Source: Dichotomocladium elegans
Taxonomy: Eukaryota; Mucoromycota; Mucoromycetes; Mucorales; Lichtheimiaceae
Direction of reading: 5' to 3'
Length of the DNA stretch: 64,000 bases
NCBI GenBank assembly: GCA_025716815.1
Contig: JAIXMN010000034.1
Span: 1-64,000 of the forward strand
The translations under genes and the position numbers were made by a program. Under the pieces are notes generated by a model. It saw only the letters and a program-made list of their open reading frames with translations. It did no database searches and had not been told where the DNA came from. Shown here in pieces: positions 24,167 through 34,632 of this stretch (its first letter is position 1; each line of letters opens with the position of its first letter).

Positions 24167-27100
24167 ATGAAGGTATTGCCGCTTCGTCCGGAATGGCGTA
24201 CACGGAGGTCGGAACGGGATAAGTAACGCATTCTTCTTGGTAGTTCGGCAAACAAATCCAAAGTCAACAATTCACAGAATGGAGCGCGCATTATTTGGAC
24301 TACAAAGGCTTGAAGAAGTTCATCAACTCTATACTGAATGCTCCTCACGAACATCATAATAACGGCCAAGTTATTTCTGAGGACGACCGCTCCAGGCTGC
24401 TACAATCACAGAAGGCGGCATTCTTTTTCAAATTGGAACGAGAACTCGAGAAGGTGAATTATATAAAGGGTGTCAAAACCTTACGCGCGTTCTGACGCTT
24501 TTGAAAAGATCAACTCGTTTTATCTACAAAAGGAAAATGAGCTTAAAGTTCGCTTACGGACGCTGGTCGACAAGAAGAAAATTCTCCAGACCGACACACG
24601 CCGCCTAAAACACGCATCGACACTGTTTAACGCCATCCAAGAGGCGTTTATCCAGTTTGAACATGAACTTAACAAGATCCAGGTAAGACAAGAAGATTCA
24701 TTTCGCCATTTGCTGTTCTTATCATTCGAATTGCTTATGCGCGGTTAGAAATATGTTGAATTGAATAATGAAGGCTTTCGCAAAATACTGAAAAAATGGG
24801 ACAAGCGGTCTAAATCCACCACCAAAGAACTCTACCTTTCACGCCAGATTGATGTCCAGCCGTGCTTCAACGCCCAAGTCCTCTGTGAACTTGCTGACAT
24901 CGCCTCAGCAAATCAAATTGAGCTCAGAAACATCCAGGCAGGGATCCCTGTCGCTCAAATATCATCATCGAGCAACCCAACGATCGAGCAACCAATAGCG
25001 TCTACTGATGTCATTGATGATATGGAGCTTGAGCTTGTCAAAGCTGTGTCGAGTAGTCAGGTGTCGCTGGTAAGGGAAATCCTGGAACGTATCACGCAAC
25101 ATCCATCCCAAAGCGACCACGATTTGTTGTCTCGGGTATTCTGGCACGCCTGCTCAGAGGCAACGAAGGACGTCATTGACCTTTTGACCGCCACCAAACT
25201 TGTTGATTTTGCTTACGTGGATGATATCAACGAGCGGTCTTGCCTTCACGTAGCCGCCATGGCCGGCAGACTTGATCTTTTGCAATTATGTACGCAGCAA
25301 GGGGCTAATATAGGATCACCGGACGCATACGGTCGGACAGCACTTCACTATGCTACCATGAATGGCTTTGGCGACTGTGTCTCATTTCTTCTCACTCAGC
25401 GCGCAAATATTGAGGCACGTGACCATGATGGATATACACCATTGCTCTATGCCGTTGTCAATGGACACACGCACTGTGTTGATATTTTGATCAAAGCTGG
25501 AGCCAATATTGAGCCCAAACACGATGCAGACCACATCCCGCTCTCCTTAGCATGTTATTATGGTCATACTGACATCGCGCTCCTGCTTTACCAACGAGGG
25601 GCCAAGAACTTGCCAAATGCGGAGTCATTGTATCCTCTCCACCTGGCCGCACGCCAGGGGCATGTCGAATTGTGCCGGATGCTGGCACGCAACAAGGATG
25701 ATATAGATATCCAGGACAAGTATAAATCATGGACGCCGCTCTTTTGGGCTGCTAGCGACGGGCATGCCGATTGTGTATCGATTTTGCTTGAAGCTGGGTG
25801 TCAGGTGAATATCAAGGACGAATACGGCAAGACTGCATTGCACTATGCGGCGTGGGAAGGCGAAATGGAATGCGTCAACCTGCTGATCGATGCTGGGTGT
25901 GAGGTTGAGCCTGTTTTTGAGGGGTCCCGATCATTGTCGACGATGGTTACTCAAGAGAAGGAGCTGGCCCAGCCGGCGGAAACGAAGGATCAGGACATGG
26001 AACACGAGCTTGATGCTATCCCCTCGCTGTCGTTGCCACCACCCATTATACCATTCAGGATCTATGGTCACAGCTACTTGGACCGAAAATATCAAATCCA
26101 GATCAGCTTGCGGCAATCACCGATTCGTCTGTATGATAACACACAGATATCATCGTTAAAGCTTATTGTGTCATCGAAGCCTGATACTGGCATGATTCCG
26201 CACAGCGTCATTCTCCCTCTTGTGGACGATAGAGAAGTGTTCAGTTTCCAAGTTGATAAATTGGATGATTTCTTGCTCGAGTTTGATATTTACGCGACTT
26301 TCGGGTCAAAAGTCCTTGGACGGGGCGTCGCATTACCCGAGACGTTCTCAAGCGCCGATTTCAAAATTATGGAGGGCCACCGCACCATTCCACTGTTGGA
26401 CAGTCACCTTAAACTGGTCGGTGAGCTTACGTATGATTACTCAGTTGTGAAGCCCTTCCGAGGTGTGCAGCTTGAAATCGGTGGTCGCATCGAAACTTAC
26501 TGGAAATCAACCAACACCATTATGCCCCCATCTAATACTACATCGGTCAATCCTGGTCTTGCGCCCGATCCGAATCAGCTACAGTGCGATGGTGCGGCGA
26601 TCGGAAGCAGTACTAGTATCGCTGCTAACTTCGCCACCATTCCATCATTTATCACCGCGTCCTCCTTGACTGGTGACTATGTTCGGGTGGTTGTTCAACT
26701 GACACGGGACAATGTGCCTGTGGTATTTGCACAATGGCTTGTACCTTTTGAGGGACTAGATCTTTCGGTATCCGATTTGACATACGAGCAGTTTCTCGAG
26801 GTTGGACGCAAAGTGATGTTGAAAAAGGGCGATGACCATCCCGACGACGATGTATGTCCCATCACAGGCAACAGCATGATTGTACAAAGGATTGCGTCAG
26901 AACGTGGCTTTTTATCACTTGAAGATGTGCTTCGGGTAAGGGAAAAAAGGACAAATTAGTGATAAATACAGGGAAGCTGAAGAAGTGTGTTGTAACAGAA
27001 TCTTCCTGAGACCATGGGTATTCATCTGGAGTTAAAATACCCGACTATCCGCGAACTCGAGATCTATTCCTTTTCGAACACACAGGACCGCAATGTTTTT

Positions 27101-27737
27101 GTCGACACAATTCTCCAGTCGGTCTACGATTATGTCCGGTCCTTACCGGCTGGGTCTACGAGCGCAAGCATCTTCTTTTCCTCGTTCAATCCAGCCATAT
27201 GTACAGTGATCAACTGGAAGCAACCTAATTGTGCGTATAGGCAAATATACAGTACTGTTACCGTGATTAACTCATTTTGCAATTGCAGATGCCGTATTTT
27301 TTAGCACTTATTGCGGGCTCAATAAGGATGACATACCCCGGGGAACAAAACGATACAGATCCGAGACATCCATTATGCAGGTTCAACACAAGCCAAAGCA
27401 GGACATACGGACACGATCTCTTAAAGAAGCCGTGAAATTTGCTAAAAGAAACAATCTTCTCGGCGTGATTTGTGAGGCGACACCCCTCGTAAGACTTTCG
27501 TGATTTGAATGGGTTGGTTGATAAATGGAAATACTTAAAAAGTACCTGCTTTCCAATTAGGTGCGCGTACCGTCCCTCATCAAAAATATTAAGGAAAGTG
27601 GCCTTATTCTGATGTCATTTGGTCGAATGAACGCGGATGCCAGATACCGATCCATCCAGGAACAACATGGCGTAGATGCCATGATCGTCCATGAAGTCGT
27701 GCACTTTAACACTACCATGGCTGGCGCCGGTTTTTAA
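24167..27737 (+). CDS. PHO81: PHO81/NUC-2-like CDK inhibitor: SPX, ankyrin repeats, degenerate GDPD domain
   Basis: Seven exons: 24167-24172, 24244-24453, 24509-24682, 24749-26935, 26999-27230, 27289-27488, 27561-27737, giving 1061 residues. The first coding exon is only ATG AAG; it joins to give MKFGKQIQ, the invariant start of SPX domains. The SPX region (about 1-190) holds YLDYKGLKKFI and lysine-rich helices that bind inositol pyrophosphates in this family. About six to seven ankyrin repeats follow (SCLHVAAMAGRLDLL, TALHYATMNGF, TPLFWAASDGHADCV, TALHYAAWEGEMECV). The C-terminal half resembles a glycerophosphodiesterase, but the catalytic HRG motif is replaced (LEIGGRIETYWKS), as in PHO81 and NUC-2. 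In yeast and Neurospora this protein inhibits the PHO80-PHO85 kinase under phosphate starvation. GDE1-type phosphodiesterases were considered and rejected because the catalytic histidine is missing. Confidence 0.92.
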
Positions 27738-28011
27738 ATATCAATACCACTCTTCTCTTACTCCTCCTTCTTTGTTTCTTGTCGCTATCTATTAGATCCT
27801 ATTCCTAGTCATCCAGTTTTTCTCCTTTTTCAATTGTATACAAATTTCAGCACCACATTAAATAATATCCATCGTTCCTTTTGAAGAACCGACGCATAAA
27901 TGTATCGCATGACTTAGAGGACGACCTGAGGGGCAGAGGCGATACGGGGCCACACATCAGCGCATATCTTGTCAATGGGCAAGTGAGAGCCAAGCCTTTC
28001 ATCTCACTCTT
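27738..28011. other. 3' flank of PHO81 up to the repeat nest
   Basis: A pyrimidine-rich stretch follows the stop codon (27745-27840), probably the 3' UTR and terminator region. Unique sequence then runs to about 28012, where the large inverted repeat begins. No gene was seen. Confidence 0.4.
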
Positions 28012-28084
28012 GTAAAGAAAGAGATAAAGAAAATATAGAACGAGGCTAGAACATGAGGTCAGAGGTTGGAATAAAACCCCACGT

Positions 28085-28501
28085 TTAGCCATGTCGCAAC
28101 GTGACCAAAACAAAAAGACTTACTGCGATCAGTTGAAAGATCCGAATCAGATGTTTCTGACAGAACAGAACAGAACAGAACAGAAAGAATGAGAAATTAG
28201 CAAACCAAATTAACTCTTTTAACTTTGACAATCTACCTGTCCGCCCTGCTTCATCTGTATCAATAGATGATAGTGTTGACAAGGAAGGAGGCGTGTCAGG
28301 ATAAGTTTGGTATGTAAAAGGATCGCGTTCAACAACTTGTTTCCCAACAGCAACGGGTCTCATTTTGCCCTCGGCAAATGTGTACACCACTTGGAAAGGT
28401 GTCTCTTCAATAATTGCTTTGCATTTCAGCCTATTAGCTTTCGTAATTGCTTCTCCTAATACCATGCACGACGCCTGTCCCTTCGTGATAAACAGCGCCA
28501 T
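28085..28501 (-). pseudogene. Unknown ORF in left outer arm (first copy)
   Basis: A 138-codon leftward frame from a true ATG. It contains VVYTFAEGKMRPVAVGK and YQTYPDTPPSLS, then becomes hydrophobic after ELIWF. An inverted second copy lies at 34229-34609. The first 100 or so residues read as ordinary soluble protein; the remainder probably reads into an intron or non-coding DNA. I recognise no family. It could be a captured host exon or a coding piece of the element. Confidence 0.35.
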
Positions 28502-28599
28502 TTTGATCAGAGAAGAAGAGGACGTTGGTTTAAACTGGTTGTTGCAGCTGCAGAAAGCGGGAATTCAAGTCTAATATCTCAGACTGACGACATTAGCTT

Positions 28600-29950
28600 G
28601 TGAAGTTTCCCATATCATCGGTTGCTGCTGAGATGTAGACATCCTGATGGAACTTAACTGTTTATGGCATTGGGTTTAAACTGCTAGTGCTGGACAGGCT
28701 ATCCGCATATCCACATTTCTTAAAGATTACCCTCAATATCTTTCATTCAGTTCATTGCTCCAAACAATGCTGACCCTTATAAAGCCCTTCTAAGGCAGAT
28801 TGACCATGCTCTCTGATTACCCCAAGTATAGCCACGGAGACTATGATCTGTAACTTTCCTAAACACTCCTTTACATTTTGACTTACCAACCCGGCTCACA
28901 GCAGGCGTACCAAGATGTGCATGTGGTGACATCCACGGCGCAGTATTGCGGTACGCCAGGAGCAAGGACAGGTAACACCGGAATCAGTGACTACGCAGGA
29001 CAGAGCCAAAGTACGGACGATGCCAGAACCAGTGGGAAAGGCACGCTGCGGGCATAATGGCGGGCACGAAACCGGGGAAAGGCGAGGCATCGCCAGATTA
29101 CACCGGGTAAGCGCAAGAACAAAGAAGACGAAAATGGAAAAAGAGGCCACCTCGGGTGCAAGTAGCACCAAAGCGATGACAGGGACAGGTATAAGCAACG
29201 CAAAAAGCAGAAAAGAAGGAGAGGGAAACACTGCCTGGAAGCAGCCGAAGCCGGCCCACCAGTTGATACGATACTCGCTTTGGCCTCTATTCCACGGCTC
29301 TTAAGTACAGATAAAATTTGTCAGTTTGCAACGGACAGAAGATGTTGATTCGAATAACAAACAAGTCGATTTAAAGGTTCAGCATTTTCGTGTGAATGCG
29401 AGTTTGTTTTGTCATCGTGAGTAAAGATTTCTGGGCAAACCACGGCTTCCTATTTTTATGATCTTGCGACGTAAATCCTGCTAAAACGCGATTTCAATTG
29501 TAGAAAACAGGGTATAATGCCTTGCCCTTATAGAGTAGCCGATCATATTAGGTACATCTTCGACGACTAAGATATCTGCTTAAATTACATTGTAAGATCA
29601 AGGGGTTTCAAGTACAAAGAGAGACCGACTATGGTTCTGTGTGCCTCGAAAAATGATTATTTTACTAAGAAGCGCCAATAATCAGCTTATCTACAAGACG
29701 TGCTTGTCAAAACCGCCATTCTGGAGGACGGCTGTCGTTTACCATCTAGGCGATCTCCCGGGTAAGTGCACCAGATAAAAATTGCTAGAGGAATCCGTCA
29801 TTACCCCATATGATTTCAGCTACGCATTAAGAAATGTCGGGATATGAGAGCAATTATGATATGAGCGCTCAAAGCGCGAAATAAAGAGTTTATGTCTATA
29901 TAGACCATGGACCTTGTATACTAAGGGAGAAGTAGTCGTGGATACAAAAA
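28600..29950 (+). repeat. Left inner arm of the Foldback-like element, outside the 20-bp array
   Basis: This segment recurs inverted at about 31379-32303. The pairing is continuous (for example the CAGCAGCAACCGATGA stretch and the matching gag-like open frame), with roughly 90 percent identity by eye. A piece of about 300 bp (29401-29698) is present only on the left. Rightward open frames in both arms read GSHQAY or GSQQAY-QDVHVVT and then a Lys/Arg-rich part, which could be a gag-like or unknown element protein. Both copies are broken by stops. Confidence 0.6.
29588..29830 (+). repeat. LTR-like segment with a diverged direct copy at 40975-41220
   Basis: Both places share the order AAGGGGTTT, ACAAAG-AGAGAC, TATG(A/G)TTCTGTG, TTA(C/T)TAAGAAG, CTGGAGGAC(A/G)GCTG and CACCCGGG or TCCCGGG. 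Identity is about 70 percent by eye, on the same strand. The composition and proximity to gypsy coding fragments suggest a decayed long terminal repeat, but no TG...CA ends or primer-binding site were confirmed. It is partly duplicated by inversion in the right arm (31500-31625). Confidence 0.35.
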
Positions 29951-31378
29951 TACAGGCCAATCGCTTAAGTTACAGATGGACCTCTTAGGTTACAGGTGGA
30001 CCTCTTAAGTTACAGGTCAACCGCTTAAGTTACAGATGGACCTCTTAAGTTACAGGTCAACCGCTTAAGTTACAGATGGACCTCTTAAGTTACAGGTCAA
30101 CCGCTTAAGTTACAGGTCAACCGCTTAAGTTACAGATGGACCTCTTAAGTTACAGGTCAACCGCTTAAGTTACAGGTCAACCGCTTAAGTTACAGATGGA
30201 CCGCTTAAGTTACAGGTCAACCGCTTAAGTTACAGATGGACCTCTTAAGTTACAGGTCAACCGCTTAAGTTACAGATGGACCGCTTAAGTTACAGGTCAA
30301 CCGCTTAAGTTACAGATGGACCTCTTAGGTTACAGGTCAACCGCTTAAGTTACAGGTCAACCGCTTAAGTTACAGATGGACCGCTTAAGTTACAGATGGA
30401 CCTCTTAGGTTACAGGTCAACCGCTTAAGTTACTGATGGACCGCTTAAGTTACAGGTCAACCGCTTAAGTTACAGGTCAACCGCTTAAGTTACAGGTCAA
30501 CCGCTTAAGTTACAGATGGACCGCTTAAGTTACAGGTCAACCGCTTAAGTTACAGATGGACCTCTTAAGTTACAGGTCAACCGCTTAAGTTACAGATGGA
30601 CCGCTTAAGTTACAGGTCAACCGCTTAAGTTACAGATGGACCTCTTAGGTTACAGGTCAACCGCTTAAGTTACAGGTCAACCGCTTAAGTTACAGATGGA
30701 CCGCTTAAGTTACAGATGGAGCGCTTAAGTTACAGGTCAGCTGCTTAGGTTACAGGTCAATTAAGCGGTCTATCTGTAACTTAAGCGGTTGACCTGTAAC
30801 TTAAGCGGTTGACCTGTAACTTAAGAGGTCCATCTGTAACTTAAGCGGTCCATCTGTAACTTAAGCGGTTGACCTGTAACTTAAGCGGTCCATCTGTAAC
30901 TTAAGCGGTTGACCTGTAACTTAAGCGGTTGACCTGTAACTTAAGCGGTTGACCTGTAACTTAAGCGGTTGACCTGTAACTTAAGAGGTCCATCTGTAAC
31001 TTAAGCGGTTGACCTGTAACTTAAGCGGTCCATCTGTAACTTAAGCGGTTGACCTGTAACTTAAGCGGTTGACCTGTAACTTAAGCGGTTGACCTGTAAC
31101 TTAAGCGGTTGACCTGTAACTTAAGAGGTCCATCTGTAACTTAAGCGGTTGACCTGTAACTTAAGCGGTTGACCTGTAACGTAAGCGGTTGACCTGTAAC
31201 GTAAGCGGTTGACCTGTAACGTAAGCGGTTGACCTGTAACTTAAGCGGTCCATCTGTAACTTAAGAGGTCCATCTGTAACTTAAGAGGTCCATCTGTAAC
31301 TTACGCGGTTGATCTGTAACTTAAGAGGTCCACCTGTAACCTAAGAGGTCCATCTGTAACTTAAGCGATTGGCCTGTA
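29951..31378. repeat. Opposed arrays of a 20-bp tandem repeat
   Basis: About 40 units run rightwards to 30760, then about 31 units run in the opposite orientation to 31378. The main monomer is CGCTTAAGTTACAGGTCAAC. A second common type is CTCTTAAGTTACAGATGGAC, and hybrids such as CGCTTAAGTTACAGATGGAC also occur. Each unit holds the self-complementary hexamer CTTAAG. There is no spacer between units, so this is not a CRISPR array. The orientation switch is abrupt, at the GGTCAATTAAGCGG sequence near 30755-30766. The order of monomer types differs between the two sides, so the arrays have changed since they were mirror copies. As single strand the region could fold into a hairpin of more than 600 bp. 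Confidence 0.95.
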
Positions 31379-32303
31379 TTTTTGTATCCACGACTACTTC
31401 TCCCTTAGTATACAAGGTCCATGGTCTATATAGACATAAACTCTTTATTTCGCGCTTTGAGCGCTCATATCATAATTGCTCTCATATCCCGACATTTCTT
31501 AATGCGTAGCTGAAATCATATGGGGTAATGACGGATTCCTCTAGCAATTTTTATCTGGTGCACTTACCCGGGAGATCGCCTAGATGGTAAACGACAGCCG
31601 TCCTCCAGAATGGCGGTTTTTACAAGCACGTTGCATTCACACGAAAAGGCTGAATCTTTTAAATCGACTTGTCTGCTATTCGAATCCAACATCTGTCCGT
31701 TGCAAACTGGCGAATTTTATCTGCACTTATGAGCCATGGAAAAGGGGAGGTGGTCTCTTTTTTCGTTTTCGTCTTCTTTATCCCCGCGCTTTCCCGGTGT
31801 AATCTGGCGATGCCCAGCCTTTCGCCGGTTCGTGCCCGCCATTGTGCCCGCAGCGTGCGCTTCCCGTTGCTTCTGGTGTGGTTCGTACTTTGGCTCTGTC
31901 CTGCGTCGCCGCTGCTTCTGGTGTTACCCGCCCTTGCTCCTGGCGTACCGCAATACTCCGCCGCGGCTGTCACCACATGCACATCTTGGTACGCCTGGTG
32001 TGAGCCGGGTTGGTAAGTCAAAATGTAAAGGACTGTTGAGGAAAGTTACAGATCATAGTCTCGGTGGCTATACTTGAGGTAATCAGAGAGTATGGTCAAT
32101 CTGCCTTAGAAGGGCTTTATAAGGATCAGGAATATTTGGAGTGATGAACTGAATGAAAGATATTGAGGGGAGTCTTCTGAGAAATGTGGATATGCAGATA
32201 ACCCTGTCCAGCACTAGCAGTTTAAACCCAATATCATATACAGTTAAGCTCCATCAGGATGTCTACATCTCAGCAGCAACCGATGAAATGTGAAAACTTC
32301 ACA
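31379..32303 (-). repeat. Right inner arm of the Foldback-like element
   Basis: Inverted counterpart of 28600-29950, beginning where the 20-bp array ends (TTTTTGTATCCACGACTACT) and ending at CTTCACA, where homology to the left arm stops abruptly. It lacks the 300-bp piece present on the left at 29401-29698. The junction reads from an alanine-codon-like GCACG directly to TTGCATTCACACG. Confidence 0.6.
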
Positions 32304-34153
32304 GTGCTGCTTACCCATCGTCAAGTCACGAACAGACTCCGCGGCGTCCCAAAGGTGGGATGCGGGTTCCCAGGTATTCTCCGATGGGTCTGGGTATCCT
32401 TTCCACGCAACCAGATACTGCAGCTGACGACAACGAATGCGACTTCTACTTCGTAATGTTCCTGTCCTTGCGCTTCCACTGGTGGCAGGGGCGCAGGCAC
32501 ACCACTGGTAATGTCAGGCTGGCTGGGGTCATCACGCGGTGTTAGCAAAGAAACGTGAAAACTGGGTGGACCTGCATGGAGGCCGGCAAATCCAATTCAT
32601 ACGCATGTGTCCCTACAGCTGAAATGATCTTGAATGGGCCAAGACGTACATGGTCGAGCTTGTATGATGGACGGGCAGCCTTAATGTTTTTGGCTGAAAG
32701 ATAAACGATATCGCCAATGTGAAACTCCAATCGTGCACGATGACGCTCGCTATAAAAGGTGGCCTGCGTTTGTTGGGCGAGCAATATCTCGGACTTGAGT
32801 GACTCGTGCAACTCCTTCAGCTGTTGAACATGAGTTTCGAAAGATGCTGAAATTCCTGTCGAAAGATTCGTCGCCAAGGAAAACCGCGGGTGAAACCCGA
32901 AAGTGGACTCGAACGATGTATGCTTCGTACTAGACTGCACAGAGTTATTTAGCTAAAATATGCCAGAGGAAGAAGGGATACCCAATTGTCCTGCTGGTAA
33001 TTCAGATAAGCGCGGGGGTATTGCTCGAGGATTGCGTTGATGCGCTCAGTTTGGCCATCCGTTTGGATATGGAAGGCAGTGGACATACTGGCCTTAATAT
33101 CCAGGAGTGCGAGTAGTGAGCGTCAAAAACGGGATGTGAATACCGATCCACGATTTGAAGCGATGTCGTCTGGGAGACCGTGCAGCCGAAAGATATTCTT
33201 GATAAAAAGCGCGCCAAGGTCTTCTGCCGAAATGTGGTCCTTACATGGTACGAAGTGCGCCATTTTCGTCAACCGATCAACTACAACCCAGATTGAATTG
33301 TAACCCTGAGACAGCGGAAGCCCAACGATGAAGTCCATCTGATAGATGACCAAGGGCGTCGTGGGACTTCCAAAGAGTTAAATAGGCCGGGTGGAGCTTG
33401 TCGGGACGGCTTCGAACGCTTACAAATACGACAATTAAACACATATCGATTCACAAACTTACGCATCCCGTGCCAGTGGAACTGCCGAGAGAGTAGCTCG
33501 CAAGTTTTTGCCTGGGCAAAATGCCCCGCCGTTGCACTATCATGGTGATCCTGTAGGAGCTCAAGTTTCAAGGAATCATTGTCTGGGATGGATATGCGAT
33601 TGTTGAACAGGAGTAGCCCAGTGTCGTTGTCGATGCGGTATTGTTGCATTTTTTTACGCAGGTGGCATGGAATATCTTATGGATACTGGACTAGATCGAG
33701 GAGTCGCCGAAACGCATTATCAGCTATAGAAGCTTCTTCGATTCTTGATATCAGGTTGGTATCGATGGGGCAACTTGAAATGGCACTGACGACCACTTGA
33801 CCTGCTTGAAGGTCGATTCGATCGGCTGTTTATCGCTTTGGAGCTGGATTGGATCAGATGAGAAGCGCATTAGGTGCTTTCCAACAAGACAAGACAGACA
33901 GGACAGGGCAGGAGCACAGAGGCCAAGAGAAGAGCTGAACCAGAATGAATCGTATGGAAACGAAGAAACAAGATAGCTGATTGCTCATTTACTATTGATA
34001 TTACTATGGCTATATGTATGTGTGTGCGTAAGAATATAGTGAGGAAAGTACTGATGACAATTACGATAAAGGGGATTCGGATGTCTAGCTATGGACTTCG
34101 CTGACGATCGATATAGGAGATTGACTGCAGACACGATCAATGACCAATACCCA
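32304..34153 (-). mobile_element. Ty3/gypsy chromovirus fragment: integrase and chromodomain
   Basis: Read leftwards. A zinc-binding HHCC-type segment (HHDSATAGHFAQAKTCELL, then CRICKRSKPSRQ) is followed by an integrase core (MDFIVGLPLSQGYNSIWVVV, DRLTKMAHFVPCKD), a C-terminal GPF-like region (DHVRLGPFKIISAVGTHAYE) and a chromodomain (YLVAWKGYPDPSENTWEP, one frame off). Frame changes and stops make it non-functional. No reverse transcriptase or LTR lies within this block. It sits exactly where the right arm of the inverted repeat is interrupted, with homology resuming at 34153 (AAGCTAATG). No target duplication is visible, so it may have come in by a rearrangement rather than a clean insertion. 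Confidence 0.85.
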
Positions 34154-34228
34154 AGCTAATGTCATCAGTCTGAGATATTAGACTTGAATCCCCGCTTTCT
34201 GCAACTGCAACACCCATTTTAAACCAAC

Positions 34229-34609
34229 GTGCTCTTCTTTGATCAAAATGGCGCTGTTTATCACGAAAGGACAGGCATCGTGCATGGTATTAGGAGAAGC
34301 AATATTGAAGAGTCACCTTCCCAAGTGGTGTACACATTTGCCGAGGGCAAAATGAGACCTGTTGCTGTCGGGAAACATGTTGTTGAACGCAGTCCTTTTA
34401 TATACCAAACTTATCCTGACACGCCTCCTTCCTTGTCAGCGCTATCATTTATTGATACAGATGAAGCAGGGCCGACAGGTAGATTGTCAAAGTTAAAAGA
34501 GTTAATTTGGTTTGATAATTTCTCATTGTTTCTTCCTGTTCTGTCAGAAACGTCTGATTCGGTTCTTGTACTAAGTCTTTTTGTTTTGGCCACGGTGCGA
34601 CAGGGCTAA
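34229..34609 (+). pseudogene. Unknown ORF in right outer arm (second, inverted copy)
   Basis: Counterpart of the frame at 28085-28501. It carries VVYTFAEGKMRPVAVGK and YQTYPDTPPSLS with scattered substitutions. The first part (MALFITKGQASC at 34247) is in another frame because about 28 bp are missing between two short GCAAT repeats. Substitutions relative to the left copy are mostly amino-acid-changing, so neither copy looks selected. Confidence 0.35.
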
Positions 34610-34632
34610 ACGTGAGGTTTTATTCCATATGT

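Noticed and set aside
29951..31378. CRISPR-like array
   Set aside because: Units are 20 bp and directly adjacent with no unique spacers, the sequence is eukaryotic, and the orientation flips in the middle. It is a tandem repeat.
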